Assembly: GCA_027574665.1 (NCBI GenBank)
Contig: CM050652.1
Span: forward strand, 4,072,589 to 4,136,588
Source of the DNA: Rhynochetos jubatus
Taxonomy: Eukaryota; Chordata; Aves; Eurypygiformes; Rhynochetidae
Length of the DNA: 64,000 bases
Direction of reading: 5' to 3'
Below, piece by piece: positions 38,410 to 51,612 of the stretch (positions within the stretch are counted from its first letter, which is position 1; every line of letters begins with the position of its first letter). A model generated the notes under the pieces. It saw only the letters and a program-made list of their open reading frames with translations, was not told the DNA's origin and searched no databases. The position numbers were made by a program, and so were the translations under genes.

Positions 38410-38690
38410 GTGGCTGACTTCAAAGGTCATCCCATGCGTTTCCCAACCAAACCGCGGAAGTAATTACGCTTGTGGTTTACTTGAAGGACATCCCATAATG
38501 GAGACCCCACCACCTCCCACAGAGCCTGCTCCAGTACCTGGAAAGTTAGAGAAACCTTCCTAATGCCTGACTCAAACTGCACTGTCTTGCTTAGCTTAAT
38601 CCATGATTGCCTCATCCAGCATGAGCAAGGAGAGCAGAAGCCGTGTGTGTACCTGAAGGCTGCTGCCCAGCCCTCCAGAGCCTCCTTTGA
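38410..38690 (-). mobile_element. Ancient CR1/L3-like LINE remnant
   Basis: The text cccataatggagaccccacc followed by acctcccacagagcctgctccagtacc, then ttcctaatgcctgact, follows the order seen in the complement of old CR1/L3 3' regions: defect-type opening, 'cctgttcc'-type box and 'cctaat' box. Divergence is high, so boundaries are approximate and the family assignment is tentative. Confidence 0.45.
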
Positions 38691-41199
38691 AAAAGTGATT
38701 TGTTTTGCAGCTGTTCATCCTGAGTTGTGTTTTTCAGAACGCAGGTCTCTCACCCCTGGATTCCTCCTGGCTGACTCACAGTTTATTGACATGAGGTGCC
38801 GAAAACTCGGTACTGCCACCCTAGCTGGGACCTCACTGATGTTGGTGTTGGGGATCGCGTTTGAATCTTGGAGGAAGCTGATGCCAAAATGATGTGTCAT
38901 GATGCCATTGCATGCTGTGTCATGGTGGGCTTCAGGATTCACCATCCTCACACTACATCGTCACCTCACCACTAGATATCGACAGCTCTAGGCACCGTAA
39001 CATTCAGATTAGTGCTGGTATCTACAATACCAGCCATGCTCTGCTCTCCAGCAGCAGCCCAGGCTGGTCTGACCCCATGGTACCGCTGTATCTGATCTCT
39101 ATTCTCCTTCTCGGATCTTTGTTGACTCTAACTGTGGGGCTGGGGTGGGGATAGCATTGCAGGATGCAGTGGAACAAGTGCTTGGTACGTGTTGAAGGCT
39201 CTCCTAGCATCCATATGAATTTCAAGGTGTTTTTTTTCCCCCAGAATATTTCTCTGTTTTGTTCAGATCACTTTGAATAATAGTCCCACGCCCCCATTTC
39301 CTTGTACTCCTTTCCTGCTTGGAGCATTCTGCGGATTTAGTAAGAATACAGTCTCTTCCATCAGCTGAGCAACCAATGGAGACGCTGAACAGGATTTTGG
39401 ACAAACTTTGTGGAAACCTGCGGCTGTGTTCTTCCATTCGGGTGTGAACCATCAAAGGCAGCTCCCTTGGAGCCCTCTCCAGTGCCTCCCACACCTATCC
39501 CAATGCACTGCGTCAGCCTCCAGGCTCTCAAATAATGCCGAGGGAGGCAGGATCCACAGTCTTTGTGAAGAGGAGTGATATGAAATCATCTGTGCCTCAC
39601 TTACCCACAAGGTCTGTTAGCAGCTCACAAGAGGAAATCAGGCTGGTTTCAGAAAAACTGGTCTTGACAGAACCCTGTTTCCTCTTAACTTTCCAGGTGC
39701 TTGTGGAAAGCTGGTCTCAGCCGTCATTCCAGAGTGAAATGAAGTTCATCCTCCCTCCCCGTCTATAATTTCCAGGACCCATCTCTTCCTCATAATCCTT
39801 ATTTTTAAGGATAAGCATGACTTCTCCCCTTTCTTAATCTGAGAGCATCTTCTCATCCTGCTCAACTTCCCTGCTTGTAGTGGTTATCTTTAAGTATCCC
39901 AGAAGAGTCTTTGCGCCCCAGGCGAGTTGGAGGTACCTGCTGCTTCTGAATACGTTCAGCTTTGTAGGTGTCACCCGTCAATAACCTACCCTCTGCATCG
40001 AGCAGCAGATCAAAGTTCCTCCTGGTCATATCATGATGGTCGGGGCACGTAAGACGGGATTTTCCATTGCCCCAGATCCCTTTCATGTCATGTTTTGACC
40101 TCTCTGTTTTATTCCCAGCACGCTCAATACAAAGACGCTCATCTTTTTGAAGCTGACCTAGTTTCTGCTTTCTGTGTGCCACCTCCTGAGGTTGAGGTCA
40201 GCGGAGAGCTTGAGATTTACTGTACCTGTAATGATGCTTCTTCACTCTAGAGAATTTTGTGCTTGAGGTCTCATTATTGTTTGTTTTAAATTGAGAAACA
40301 AGTGGAGCACACAGGCACGCTTGTGTTCAGCTACAAGCATTCGCAACTCTGAGTTTCAAAACTCTGGCAAAACACACTTTCAAAGAGTAATGGTTATTCG
40401 TAAAATCATTCACTAAAGGAAAGAACAGATTTGGGACCTAAAATAAAGAGGGAATTTTGTGTGTTATTTTCCCCGTTGCCTGTCTTGTGTAAAAAATCTC
40501 CCCAGTTACGAGGGTGTGGAGCTGCCCTGAATTACAGCGAGTGGCACAGGAAGGCTGACCACCTCCTCTTTGAAGTGCTGAACGTTAAATCAACCTCCCA
40601 GCAACTTCAGCAACGAAGGCATTTAGGACTTACAATAGGAAAAACAAACCCAGCAGCAGGGGCAGCCAATGCAGTTAGGTAATGCAGGTAGGCAAGTGTT
40701 GCCCAGGCTTGCGGCAGAGCCTACAGTAAGTAGTATTTTGTGAGTTGATGGGACAGACAGCTGCCAAGAATGCTGTACTCTGGATTGAACCTTTCTGGAG
40801 GCTGGTGGTGAACTAAATGTCTTTTCCATGTCTGTCTGCTGTGATGTTTGGGACACTCATCAGCTCCCAAGTGTTTTGCGGTGGTCCTGTCGAGGCTGGG
40901 AGGCTGCAGCAGAGGATTTAGGAGTGTGCAACAGTGCTTTGGGGAGTCCCTGTCAAAGCTGCCATTGGCGCTCAGGATCCTGGCTCCTGTTCCTGCAGCC
41001 GGCGGGGTGTTTTTTGTAACAGCAGAGACAAGTCAGAAGAGGACCAGGTCTGACATTTCTCATAAAGAATTTCCCCTGTGTTTGCACATTGAGTGAACAC
41101 CATCATGTTTTGCCAGCAAAACCCAGTTGCGCTTCAGCTCTTGCTGCCTTGGGCGGCTCGGTTCAAAATTAAAGAGTTTCTCTGCTTTGAGGTAAGGAT

Positions 41200-41356
41200 C
41201 CAAGACGGCTGCCCTCGTGTCGGTCCCCAGCCGAAACCAAGGTGCTGCGGTATCCGTAACTGCTGCGTACGGGGAAGTGTCGCACCACTTCCTACGCGCG
41301 ACTGCGGAACACTATCTAGCACACGCTGCACACAACCCCCTTTCCTGTATCGGGGC
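41200..41356. promoter_or_regulatory. Small CpG cluster just after a strong splice donor
   Basis: Fifteen CpGs occur in about 155 bp (including tacgcgcgactgcgg). They lie immediately downstream of the consensus donor ctttgag/gtaagg at about 41191. This arrangement resembles the start of a first intron, but no ORF or TATA box identifies a gene. Confidence 0.25.
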
Positions 41357-41839
41357 TGCTGACACTGAGCAAGGCAACTTTGCTTCTCCTAAAAAAAAGG
41401 ATCAAAAACCTGCTCTCCCTTTCACAAAGCATCACGGAGAGATGGTGGCTCCCAGGGAAAGCCCCTTCCCCAGCGAGACGTCTTGGCGCCGTGCAGGGTG
41501 GTGTGGTAGGCAGGCTGGTTTGCTTCTCCCGTGTGACACCTTTGGAGTACTCTGGATGGGATGGACTGAAATACATGTATTTAAAATAGTTATTTTTTTG
41601 GAAGGTAAAACCTGGTTGTCTCATGTTTGGTTGCTGAGAGCCTGACAGCTTTTGGGCTAGGAAGGTGGGACTTTCAGGATGGGTTTTGTTCAAACAAAAT
41701 AGGCAGGAGACAAAAACGTCCAAAGTTTTTAATACCTTGTGTCTGTGTGTGTTTTGTCCTTGAACGTCAATGGACAGAAGGGAGATAAAGGGATTCTTCA
41801 CACTGGCTTTTGTTTTTTTCAGTTTATCAATAATGTTAT

Positions 41840-41860
41840 CTAACCTTATTGCAAGGTTAG
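41840..41860 (+). other. Perfect 8-bp stem hairpin
   Basis: CTAACCTT at 41840-41847 pairs perfectly with AAGGTTAG at 41853-41860 around a 5-nt loop. It is AT-rich and lies directly before a tandem 16-mer. No function is suggested by the context. Confidence 0.6.
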
Positions 41861-41892
41861 TTGCAATCTAAAAATATTGCAATCTAAAAATA
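41861..41892 (+). repeat. Tandem 16-mer, two copies
   Basis: The unit ttgcaatctaaaaata occurs twice in a row without change. It is probably a replication slippage product. Confidence 0.8.
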
Positions 41893-43194
41893 TTAATTGC
41901 AGTGTTTGTAACCTGCCCTGAAAGTCATCTGCTACTAGAAATTCAGTCTGTGACTGGTAGAGAAACCCATAAAGATAGGAGTTTTTACCTGCCATTAGTA
42001 AATGTTATTTACTTACCTTCAGGGACAGATTGTTCCCACAGGCCAATTTGTTTGGATGACTGGGAATAAACAACGTGCAGCCTTTTAAAGGCTGCTGAGA
42101 CGAGCTGGCCTGGAGGATGCTAAATGAAAATAATTTGGAGCATGAAGGAGTAGATTGAGAGTAAATAATACCTTTAAGTCCATTCCTCTATTTTCTTTTC
42201 TGAACATTTGAGTGATTTCCAAGAGCAAAAATAAGAGTTCGGTGTATAGCATGACACGCAGAGAAAGAATCTCAGAAGAGCAGAAGACTTCATGTTATAA
42301 GCACTGACAAATAACACCCAAATAGCTGGAGGGCACCTGTGATCTTTAGGAGAGATCAGCTCTGTAATGGAATAATCTGGCTGAGCAGTTGCCCTAGGTT
42401 ACCTGTTGTAATCCTGCAGAAGAATTGTGTTTTGAAAGAGTGATATTAAATAAATGCGTGGATTTTAATGGCGAACATGTGCCACTGACCCCGACGTGCT
42501 TTCCAAATAAAGCCTCCATCAGTGTCCACAGGGAATAAGTGTAAGGGTGGGACAGAGAGTCCCGTGCTCAGCGTGGTGTTTCCTGTAGCACACCTCGCAG
42601 GACAGTGTCTTGGGGCTGATGGTAACAGCTCGGCGTTTATCAGAAACATTGCTTACCACTGAAAAAAACTGAACAGGATCAGCCGATGCGTTTTGTGCTG
42701 ATTTCTGTGATTTAAGTCTGCGGCTGACTTAAAAACAAGAACCAGGACATAGAAACCAAGCTCTAACCCTGGTATTTTCTACCTTCTTACTGCTCCAGCC
42801 TAACCTGCGCTGGCCTGTATTTTGGTCTTATTTTCAGTAACTCCCCAGATCATTTTCATAATGCACTTGGTTTTAACAAGATTCGCCTTTTAACATTTGA
42901 GGTTGGACTTGACTCCGTGCTGACTCCTTCCCCCTCACCTCCTTTGGGTAGTGTAACGCTGTCTGTAACCACAGGAAGGTGGGGTTTTGTGACAGACTTC
43001 TAGTTTTTTTGCAGGTACAGTAGTTCAAGGAAGGAAAAAAAGAGATGTAGGTAGCAAATTCCAGGTGAGTCGCCTTGTTCATGGCCTCTGCGGGGCCAGC
43101 GTCCACACACTGAGCATGAGAGACACGGATGTGGCTCCCGCTGAAGCTACATTTCACATCTTGTGAAGCCCAGGCAGGAACAAAAAGATCATCA

Positions 43195-43340
43195 TGGAGA
43201 GACTGAGGTTGGAAGGGAGCTCTGGAGACCCCAGCCTCCTGCTGCCAGCAGATCTAACATCAGTGCTAGATCAGGCTGCTCAGGGTCATCTCCATCCCGG
43301 GTTTTACAGTGTTGCCAAGTGTGGACATTGGACAGTTGGA
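43195..43340 (-). mobile_element. Old CR1 fragment
   Basis: The text gagactgaggttggaaggga followed by gctctggagacccc, then atcaggctgctcagggtcat and ccatcccgggtttta, corresponds to the complement of an old CR1 3' UTR. The usual 3' terminus is lost or decayed. The inner boundary is uncertain. Confidence 0.6.
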
Positions 43341-45821
43341 GCAAGACCACCACGTTACATACAGTGCCTCCACCATGAGGTTGGTGTGCTTCTGATTTAG
43401 GGTTCCCCACGCCCAAATGCTGCTGGTGGTGTTTGCTCTTGCTTTGCCCAGGCATAACAGTCTGTACTGAGAACTGGCGAATCTGACTTTTTCTACCAAG
43501 GCAACCTAGAGATGCTGTGGGGGCAACAAGTCGTGGTCCAACCCCAAACATTAAACATGCAGAATCACCTAAAAAAACTCCAAAGATTTATTACTTGTGG
43601 GATCTGCCTCTTATCAGCCAGTCTGGATATCAGATGCAACTCCTATAAAACAGTTTTGCTGGGCTGGTTTCCTCACTGGTGTCAGCAGATACTTCTGCTT
43701 TTGCTTTTCAAGAGCAAAACAGCCTCTGGTTAGACCCATATGGTGGACTGCAAGTCAGCTGCTGTCGCAGCTTGCCTAGGCACAAGGCTGCTGCCGCCCA
43801 ATGCTCCTTCAGCCACAGCAGCTACCTTCTCTGCCACAGCACATATCTCCTGCTGAGAGATGGGTCCTGGCTGTGAATTCCATGTTCTAGGGAAGTGCCT
43901 TCCTCTTGGGAAAGGCATCAAAGAGCCAGCCGAGGTAAGGTCTGGGCTGGTTGCATGCAGGTTTCTGCATTTCCCTGCTGGGTTCATGTCTGTCCCTGTT
44001 TGGGGAAATATTTGTTCATCACTGAAGAATTTGTCATTACAGCTCATTTTCGCACCCTGCTCAGATCAGACCTGCAGACTGGTCAGCCCTCCGTGTTCCC
44101 ACTCCTCTCTCTCCTACCTGGAAAGTTGAGCGCTGTCCATATACAACACTCAAAACCATGTCAGTGCAGAAAACCACAAAACAAAGGAAATGCTGAGTTT
44201 AGCTTACCGCAGTTCGTGACTCACCGTATCTTGTTGACATACTCCTGGAAATACCCATTTCAAATTTCCCCACTTGCTTATTATGGACACAGGTATCTTT
44301 TTATAGTCAGCTTGTTGTCTGCATGCTATAAGCTATAATATTTCACTGTAGCTGAAAATGAGCATTGAATTCTCTACCCATAGAGTCAAAACTCAAGATT
44401 TTCTCGTGCGTCCTACTGGCAGTGGCCTTGTTGCAAGAAGTGTTATCTACAGCAGGAACCCAGACCACAAAGGAGGCATCACTGCTCCTCTTGGGTTGTG
44501 CTTGGCCCTCTGAGGTCATCTATTTGGGCTGAAAGGAGAGTGTTACCGGGTAGGGCTGCGTCACAAGGGGAAGAGTCAGCCTAGAGCAGGCACAAGCTGA
44601 CTCTTGACTTGCTGCATTGCATCCATGGGCTACCTCTCGGTCTAGCAGGTCTGACTCTGAGCGAGTCACCTGCACAAACAGCTTTTGACTTCACTTCTAA
44701 AGCACCCCAAATTTGCATCTAGCCCATACCTAGTCTAGCATGAGCTCATCTTCATGCTAGGTGATTTTCTATTGCTAACAGCTATTTTGGGCTTGAGTAA
44801 CAGGCAGAGTGCTACTCTAAACCCAGCCAACCCTGCCAAGATGTAAGAAAAATATCATCTCTGGTCCTCACCTTCTGTTGGCTTCTCCAACCACATCAAA
44901 CGACTGGATCTGACAACATTAAGACTGCATACATGAAGTGCATCCTTCACTCCTATTCCTTGCTAGACTGATTATTTTTCTGTTGTGCTCTCAAGAAAGC
45001 CTCCTGCCACACAGGAAAGGTGCCGCACGTGCAGCAGGGCCTCCTAGGGCGTTATGAAACTTCCCTGAAATTCCTGCTGGATTGACATGCCGAGGTCATG
45101 AGAATGAATGAAGAAGAGCTGTTTGCATCAGAGGTCTGTCCATAAGGAGGAGGCTTTGAAAAGGATAGCTTTTGCATTTTTATGTTACGCTTTGGCTGAG
45201 TAAGTTATAAAAAATAGGCGTCACAGATATAGAGGTGGCAACGTAAAGTGGGACTCACCTTGGGTAATCTTAGAGGTGTAAACCAGAGCTTGTCGCCCTG
45301 GGATCCCATATAGCCATCAGAGAGAAATAAGCACTTTTATATTATAGTTCATTTTGCCTGGTGTGAATTGTGCCCTGGAAAAGTGTATTCATCTTTCATT
45401 GACTCTACAAGGAGTACTGAGAACTCTAGCTCTTCAACAGGCCCAACCTTGCTTAGCCATCAACAGATCTCCAGACACAAATCTGGGAATCTGAGTCATT
45501 TTGATGGGGTGAGCTAGGAAGGAGGTTTTGCAATTGTGTTAGTCTGTCTTCAAGGGCCAGTTTCTTGTGAATACAGCTTGATTAGGAAATATGCCTGGCC
45601 AGGATTTGAGTCCTGGCTACTTTCTTTACCCACACGCCATGATGCAGCACCAGGCCTGTGTGTATGAGAGCTGTCTCTCTATTCGCGCTGGCCCCCAGCT
45701 TATATTCCAGGTGCAAATTTTAAGTAGCCAGTAGTAAAGAACAGACTTTGCGATTTTAGATTTATTCATTAGCTTTAACATATACATCCTTGAACTGCAC
45801 TTGGAAAACATTAATTTCTTG
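43341..45821. other. No gene recognised
   Basis: Non-coding DNA. Overlapping open frames at 43192-43551 (minus) and 43895-44338 (plus) show no known domain. Confidence 0.4.
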
Positions 45822-46410
45822 TAGAATCACAGAATGGTTTGGGTCGGAAAGGACCTTAAAGATCATCCAGTTCCAACCCCCCTGCCATGGGCAGGGACAC
45901 CCTCCACTAGACCAGGTTGCTCCAAGCCTCATCCAGCCTGGCCTTGAACACTTCCAGGGATGGGGCATCCACAGCTTCTCTGGGCAACCTGTCCCAGTGC
46001 CTCCCCACCCTCTGCGGGAAGAATTTCTTCCTGATATCCAATCTACATCTCCCCAGTTTCAATTTAAACCCATTACCCCTTGTCCTGTCACTACAGGTCC
46101 TTCTAAAAAGCCACCCCCCGCCCAGCTTCCTTGTATACCCCCTTCAGGTACTGGAGGGCTGCAATAAGGTCTCCCCGGAGCCTTCTCTTCTCCAGGCTGA
46201 ACAAGCCCAATTCTCTCAGCCTTTCTTCACAGCAGAGGTGCTCCAGCCCTCTGAGCATCTTCACAGCCTCCTCTGGACTCGTTCCAACTGGTCAATATCC
46301 TTCTTATGCTGCGGGCTCCAGAGCTGGACACAGCACTCCAGGTGGGGTCTTACGAGAGCAGAGTAGAGTGGGAAAATCACCTCCCTCGACCTGCTGGCCA
46401 CAGCAGATCT
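45822..46410 (-). mobile_element. CR1 LINE with ORF2 3' remnant
   Basis: A well-preserved copy in minus orientation. It has a 3' terminus at tagaatcacagaatggtttg, a full 3' UTR, and ORF2 remnants showing [18 protein letters not shown] then [19 protein letters not shown] on the minus strand. It is about 590 bp long and 5'-truncated just before the VASRSREV codons. Its similarity to the 3655-4490 copy suggests the same subfamily. Confidence 0.95.
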
Positions 46411-47689
46411 TACATCTAAGGCAACCGAAACAGGGTCCCACGCTGACCTCCCGCCATATGCACTCAGGTGGTTGGCTCGTGCTCCTTGTCCACTGTAAGA
46501 AAAACCATCCTCTTGTGGTTGGGAACAGCAGGCTCCTTGCTTATGCTCTCTCAAACGCAGCTCCTAACTTGAACTTAGTTGGGATTGTTGAATGAACTTC
46601 TAGGACCAACCTCCTAATGGCATTTTAGTACTTAATACCCACTGGTTTTATCACCTTCCCAAAAGTGAAAGTGTTTTGTTCAGGAATTCATGAGCGTCAG
46701 CGCTGGGCAAGATTTATGAATGAAGGGCCTGTTTACTTAGAAGTCTGGATTTTTCAGGCATGGCAAGAAAGTCACAAATAGGTAAAATGACAAAACACAC
46801 AATTAAGATTATTCTTAAGAGGAATGAGGTCTCTCCTGGCAGCTTCACCATCTCCAAGGGCTTTCTCTTAAATCACAACTTCTGCCTCTTAACAGAAGAT
46901 GATGCCTGCACATCCTCAGGATCTGCCACCCTCCTGCCATGCAGCGTTATCACATCTCTCCTGGCTGGAGGCAGTGAGAACTGAAGACTAGAGCTGACAT
47001 CTTCAGGGGTGAAGTGAAGGTCAGGGTTGCCTGCTGCAGACAGCTGACTCTTCCTGCCATGCCACACCCACGGACCTCAGAGGGTGCCAAATCTGGCAGA
47101 GACAACCCAAAGCACAGTCCCTGAGCAAAGGGGCTGCTCTTTCTAATTAGCGACGAGGCTTTTCCTCCGGAGTTTGGTCTGACTTATTTCCGCTCACAAT
47201 CAACAACCTAATTTCCATATAGAGTGAGCCAGCAGCCTAACTGGAAGTCTTCATGTTGACGTAACTGCTAATTACCTTCGGCATAATTAATGTGCAGTAA
47301 CACAGGCTGTGTTTAGTGCAGAGAGGGCCAAGCTGGGGCTCCCAAGTGCTGGAAGCGTAGTTCTCTCGATGGGGAGATTTTGCGTGGCTAGCAGAGGAGC
47401 TGGTTGTATATCATCAGTCTCTCCTTGCGGGGGAAGATGAGCTGATGGAGTCTCATCTGGTTGGCATCTACCCCCCAGAGGAGTCTGAACCAGGGATCTG
47501 GAATCGTGCCCTCCTCTTGGCTTTCTCAGGTATGTGGTGTGTTTTTTGTGGCTTTGGGCTTTAGAAAGACTTTTAACGTACGACTCTGAGGACCAGGGAA
47601 TTTGGCCTGCTACTGCCTTGTTATAATTCTCCAGACAATATCTGAGTGTGTCCCTACGGGGAGGGGGTGGAGAAGATGGGAGGTGCATC
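46411..47689. other. No gene recognised; TAAT-rich block at 47.14-47.29 kb
   Basis: Non-coding DNA. The segment 47143-47292 holds four TAAT-type cores and a CRE-like TGACGTAA within 150 bp, which looks like conserved regulatory DNA. The minus open frame 47287-47688 is not recognised. Confidence 0.4.
47143..47292. promoter_or_regulatory. Homeodomain-type TAAT cluster with CRE-like site
   Basis: The block contains ctaattag (47143-47150), cctaattt (about 47208-47215), a CRE-like TGACGTAA (47257-47264), gctaattacc (about 47267-47276) and cataattaatg (47282-47292). Clusters of this kind are typical of vertebrate enhancers bound by homeodomain and bZIP factors. No conservation data are available here, so the call rests on motif density only. 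Confidence 0.25.
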
Positions 47690-48170
47690 TACCATAGGGT
47701 CATAGAAATGTTAGTTGGAAACAGCAGCTGGAGGATTCTTAATTCAACCTCCTGCTTGAAGCGGAAGCATTGTCAGCTCTAAACCAGCTTAGCTGTGGTT
47801 TCATCCAGCTGAGCCTTGAGTCACCTCCGCAATCCATCATTTGTCATTTCCCAACCTGTCACAGCACTGTACTACCTGCCTAGAGACACCTTTTATCCTG
47901 CTGTCCAACCTGCACCTCCCAAGCCACAGTCTGTGCCTGCTGCCCTTTGCTATAGTGTCTGGCTCTACCACAAACTGCTTAGCTTCGTTATCTCTGCCCT
48001 CCGAATAGCTGTAGGCAGCTATTGGTCTGTCCTTCAGCTTCCCCTTTACCAGGCTCAACAAGCCTGCATCCCTCAGCCTATTTTCCTGAGACATGTGCCC
48101 CACACTGACCGCCTTGATAGCATATCTCAGAGCAACTCCAAACCGGTCAAGTCTCAGCAGGATTTGGGAG
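47690..48170 (-). mobile_element. Ancient CR1 LINE remnant
   Basis: It begins with gggtcatagaaatgttagtt followed by ggaaa, a decayed complement of the CR1 3' end. It continues through caacctcctgcttgaagcgg and the ctttaccaggctcaacaagc box (complement of the LFSLEKRR region), to ctcagagcaactcc. Many substitutions and indels show that it is much older than the copies at 3.7 or 45.8 kb. Confidence 0.7.
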
Positions 48171-51100
48171 TCCACATACATGGTGAAATCCTGGCCCTAA
48201 TCTACAAACATAAAGATAAATCAAAGGAGGCTTAATAAACAGGCTGTATTAATAGGTAAAGATATTTCATCCTCTTAAAAACGTATCTGCAAGAAACCAC
48301 AATGTGGGTTATTTTCCATACAGACCAACCCATTCAGGAAATCAAAGCCCAGTTACGGGTGTTGCTATAGCTTTTGAAGAAGCGTGCTTTTATCCCTGTG
48401 TGGTGGAAGGAAGGAAATCCCACAAATTCAGACTCCAGAGTTGCTTTAATGTCTTGGGACTGCTGTTTTACCTAAGGAACCACTGCAGGGTGTGAGATAG
48501 TTTCCAGTCCAACCTACTACCCCAGGGCCCTTCCGTTTCCCTTGCTGCCAACAAGACCAGCAGTCCAGCAGAGCAGCGCCTTAGCTTGGTGCTGCTGCTT
48601 TTCTCCAGGTAAAGTTTGCCCCTTGCTGGAGGTGAGTGACCCACTGCCCGTAACAATGAGCAGAGCCTGGAGTGGGGGCAACGGAGCGTGCAGGAAAAGC
48701 GCGTTTGCTCACCAAATCACCCAGGCAGGCTGTGCTGAGGGCTGGGGTTGACTCTTTCGGGTATAGCAGCGAGACTGCCGTGCTGTTAAGTTGAATTATG
48801 GAGCCGTTTGAGGGATGGCAAATGGGAGGGATGGAAGAACGGAGTCTCATGAGCCCCAGAAAATGCAGGACAGATCCCAGATCTGCCTAGACCACCTCTT
48901 TGGTGCTAATCTTTCATGACCCAGGCCACGCGAGGAGGCATTGCTAGGAAGACCTAGTCAGGAGTGGTCCGTGCTACTCGCTTGAATGTGCGTGGTCCTC
49001 TTTTCCTCTCGCAAGCATACACCTCCTCCATCCCAGACCTCCCAGTCCTGACCTCACTGGCAGGATTTCCCCATTGAATCAACGCTTGCGTTCTTACTGC
49101 AGCGAGAAGCCAGCCCTCCCCACCCTGAGTCATGGCGCTGAGTTTCTTGAAATTCAAGCAAACATTTTTTTTCCGTGGGGAAACCCTTTGTCTGACATAA
49201 CCTAGACTGCATCTGCAACCGCTTCTAGTCCACAAAAGGTATTAAGACGTAGACCCTCTCTGCTGATTTTCATACCACAGTGCAAGAACCGAGCTTCTTC
49301 CTGGGTACGTGAGAAAGAGCTGCTTCGAAACGTGGAGACGTGACCCCAGTGACGGTGTGACTTGGCCTGCAGAGTTTTTCCAGGTACAACCCAAAACCCA
49401 AGTCACCAAGAGAGGGGGTGGATTTATTGTGCAAGGCTTCTAAGTATCTACAAGTCAGACATCTGTGACCGAGCTGACAGCTTTGACTGCCTTTATACTC
49501 AACACAGAAATGAACACTTCAATTTGAACTATTTTACAGTTTTACATTTTACATTTGCTTAATCTGGGCTAGCATGAACTCTTTTCCTGTCCATTGACTA
49601 CAAAGGGCAGGTTTGGAAATCTCTTTTTCAAATGCCTGAGGTAGGATGAATGAATCCCATAGAGATTTTGGGGATGGGCATCTCTTATTTCTTCCTTTTT
49701 AAGATTTTTATATAAGATTACGTTCGGATTTCCATGTGTCGTAGGTACAAACACAGCGCTCTTATTTTCCTTCTACACCAATATCACATCACTGCTTTTG
49801 CCATCCTCATTTTACCTCTGCTCCCAGGCAAATGTCCTGCTTTTTCCTTGCTTCGTCCATCAACACCCAACCCACCGAGGTACTGGCATGCCTCTGTGAC
49901 GAGGAGTTTCAATTATTGCCTAACCCTCCCCAGGGGACTCCGTGCTGCTGCGTAAGAATCAGAAAGTGAAAATAACGGACTGATTTTTACTCTCCAAAAC
50001 TGAACAAAACTGAAAGAGTGAAAGTAACCACAGGCAACCCGTCAGCTCTCGGCTGGTGAGCATTTGTAGCAGGGTGGTGCTTCATTGGTGACAAGGAGGA
50101 GACCCCGCTGTCACCTGTTACCTGCTCTGCATGCAGAGGGACCGTGGCACTCCGTCTGGTGGAGTTCGTATAACTGAAGTTACCCAAATCACATGCCAAC
50201 TTTTTCAGCTGAACCCTACTATATTAAAAACACCGTTGATCCCTGTGGGGAAAGGATGGATTGAACTTGTATGTCTCCAAAATGCAAGGATTGCCATAAG
50301 GCAGGTTGCATAGAGGAATAGCTCAAGGTAAATAGTTTAAAATGGGTAATATACACCTGCTCTCCTTGGAGGGATTAGGCAACCTAGTAAATCTTAGACC
50401 ATGAGGTGTCTACACTCCTTTATAAGTTGAAGAAATGAAGGTGTGTCTTACAGGATGGACCACGTGGGAGCTGGCTTGCAGGAGAGCTCATTCAACATCA
50501 CTCACATCACCTCTCCATCCATAAAGTGCACAGCTCTGGACAACATGTGGACACTGACTACACTGACGTGAAGGGCAGAATAGTGCCAGTTATTAAGAAT
50601 TATAGCACCATTTTAATAAAAATCAGTGAAATGCACAATCATGACCTCATAGACCTCAGTTCATGCGTTATTCTGGTTATTTCTGGTTATAACAACCAAC
50701 TCGTTGTTGCAGTATCCCTGGACTGTTATCTATATTTTAGACACCGCACATTTTGTGGATACACTCAGGAAAGTTTTTCCAGATTAATTACAACTGTGGA
50801 CAAGTGGAACAGTTTGGTTTCATTCTCACTGCTCATCCATTCACAACTAAACTGGACTCATTTTCCTCCACTTCCAGAGAACAGATGCAGTGGTCCACTG
50901 TAAGAGTTAGCCCAGGTTAGCTTTTGTTGATGGCAGTTACATGGAAAAGCGTTTGTTATCCAAGACTGGCTTGCTGCAAATTGCTTTTCGTGGGATTTCA
51001 CCAGCAGGCCTTTTGAAAACTTGAACTGTTTCCATTGCAGTTTTTGATATCACAGCTGCGTATTGATTGTATTACCTAAGCTGGTGTTTGCTTTGGCTGC

Positions 51101-51497
51101 TTACTTTCTCACTGGGGATAAGTCTTTTTAAAGAAAGAAGAAACTTGGTGTTAACTGCCTGTCCTCTTCCTTTCTCTGTATATAATGACTTTTTGTGAGT
51201 GACAGCGCTCCACCCACGACCTGATGCTTTACTGTGTTAATAATGGAGGACCAACAATGATTGCCTGGACATCAAGCTCAGTATGTTGCTATTCTTCTTC
51301 AGAAATATCCATCCAATTCTGTCTTAAACTAGAATCCCATTGCTCCAGAGACATGCTTCCAACAGCCAAGCTCTTGCACTGACAAAACATAGCAGGATCA
51401 TACACGAAGGGCAAGGACAGAGCTCAAGGAGTAAAATCTAGTGGGTTTGGTTCCCACTGTTGCTTTGACTGGGCTACAGGAGGGGGCATTTGCATTT
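48171..51497. other. No gene recognised
   Basis: Non-coding DNA. The 125-codon frame 50526-50903 (plus) is not recognised. No RNA gene or repeat family was seen. Confidence 0.4.
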
Positions 51498-51612
51498 GGA
51501 TGAGGATTGGAGCAACCTGGTCTAGTGGAGGGTGTCCCTGCCCACGGCAGGCTGGTTGGAACTAGATGGTCTTTAAGGTCCCTTCCAACCCAAACCATTC
51601 TGTGATTCTATG
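51498..51612 (+). mobile_element. CR1 LINE, short 3'-end fragment (plus)
   Basis: About 115 bp of CR1 3' UTR, from ggatgaggattggagcaacc to the terminus ctgtgattctatga. It faces the minus-strand copy 51906-52134, with about 290 bp between their 3' ends. Confidence 0.92.

Larger units (their letters stand above)
38691..43194. other. No gene recognised
   Basis: Non-coding DNA. It contains a CpG cluster near 41200-41356, a perfect short hairpin with a tandem 16-mer at 41840-41892, and overlapping unrecognised open frames (41217-41645 plus, 41316-41801 minus). The minus frame 39862-40182 is also unrecognised. Confidence 0.4.

Noticed and set aside
46261-46554. Open frame as a host gene
   Set aside because: Its C-terminal part is CR1 reverse-transcriptase sequence in the copy at 45822-46410, and the N-terminal part is unique flanking DNA.
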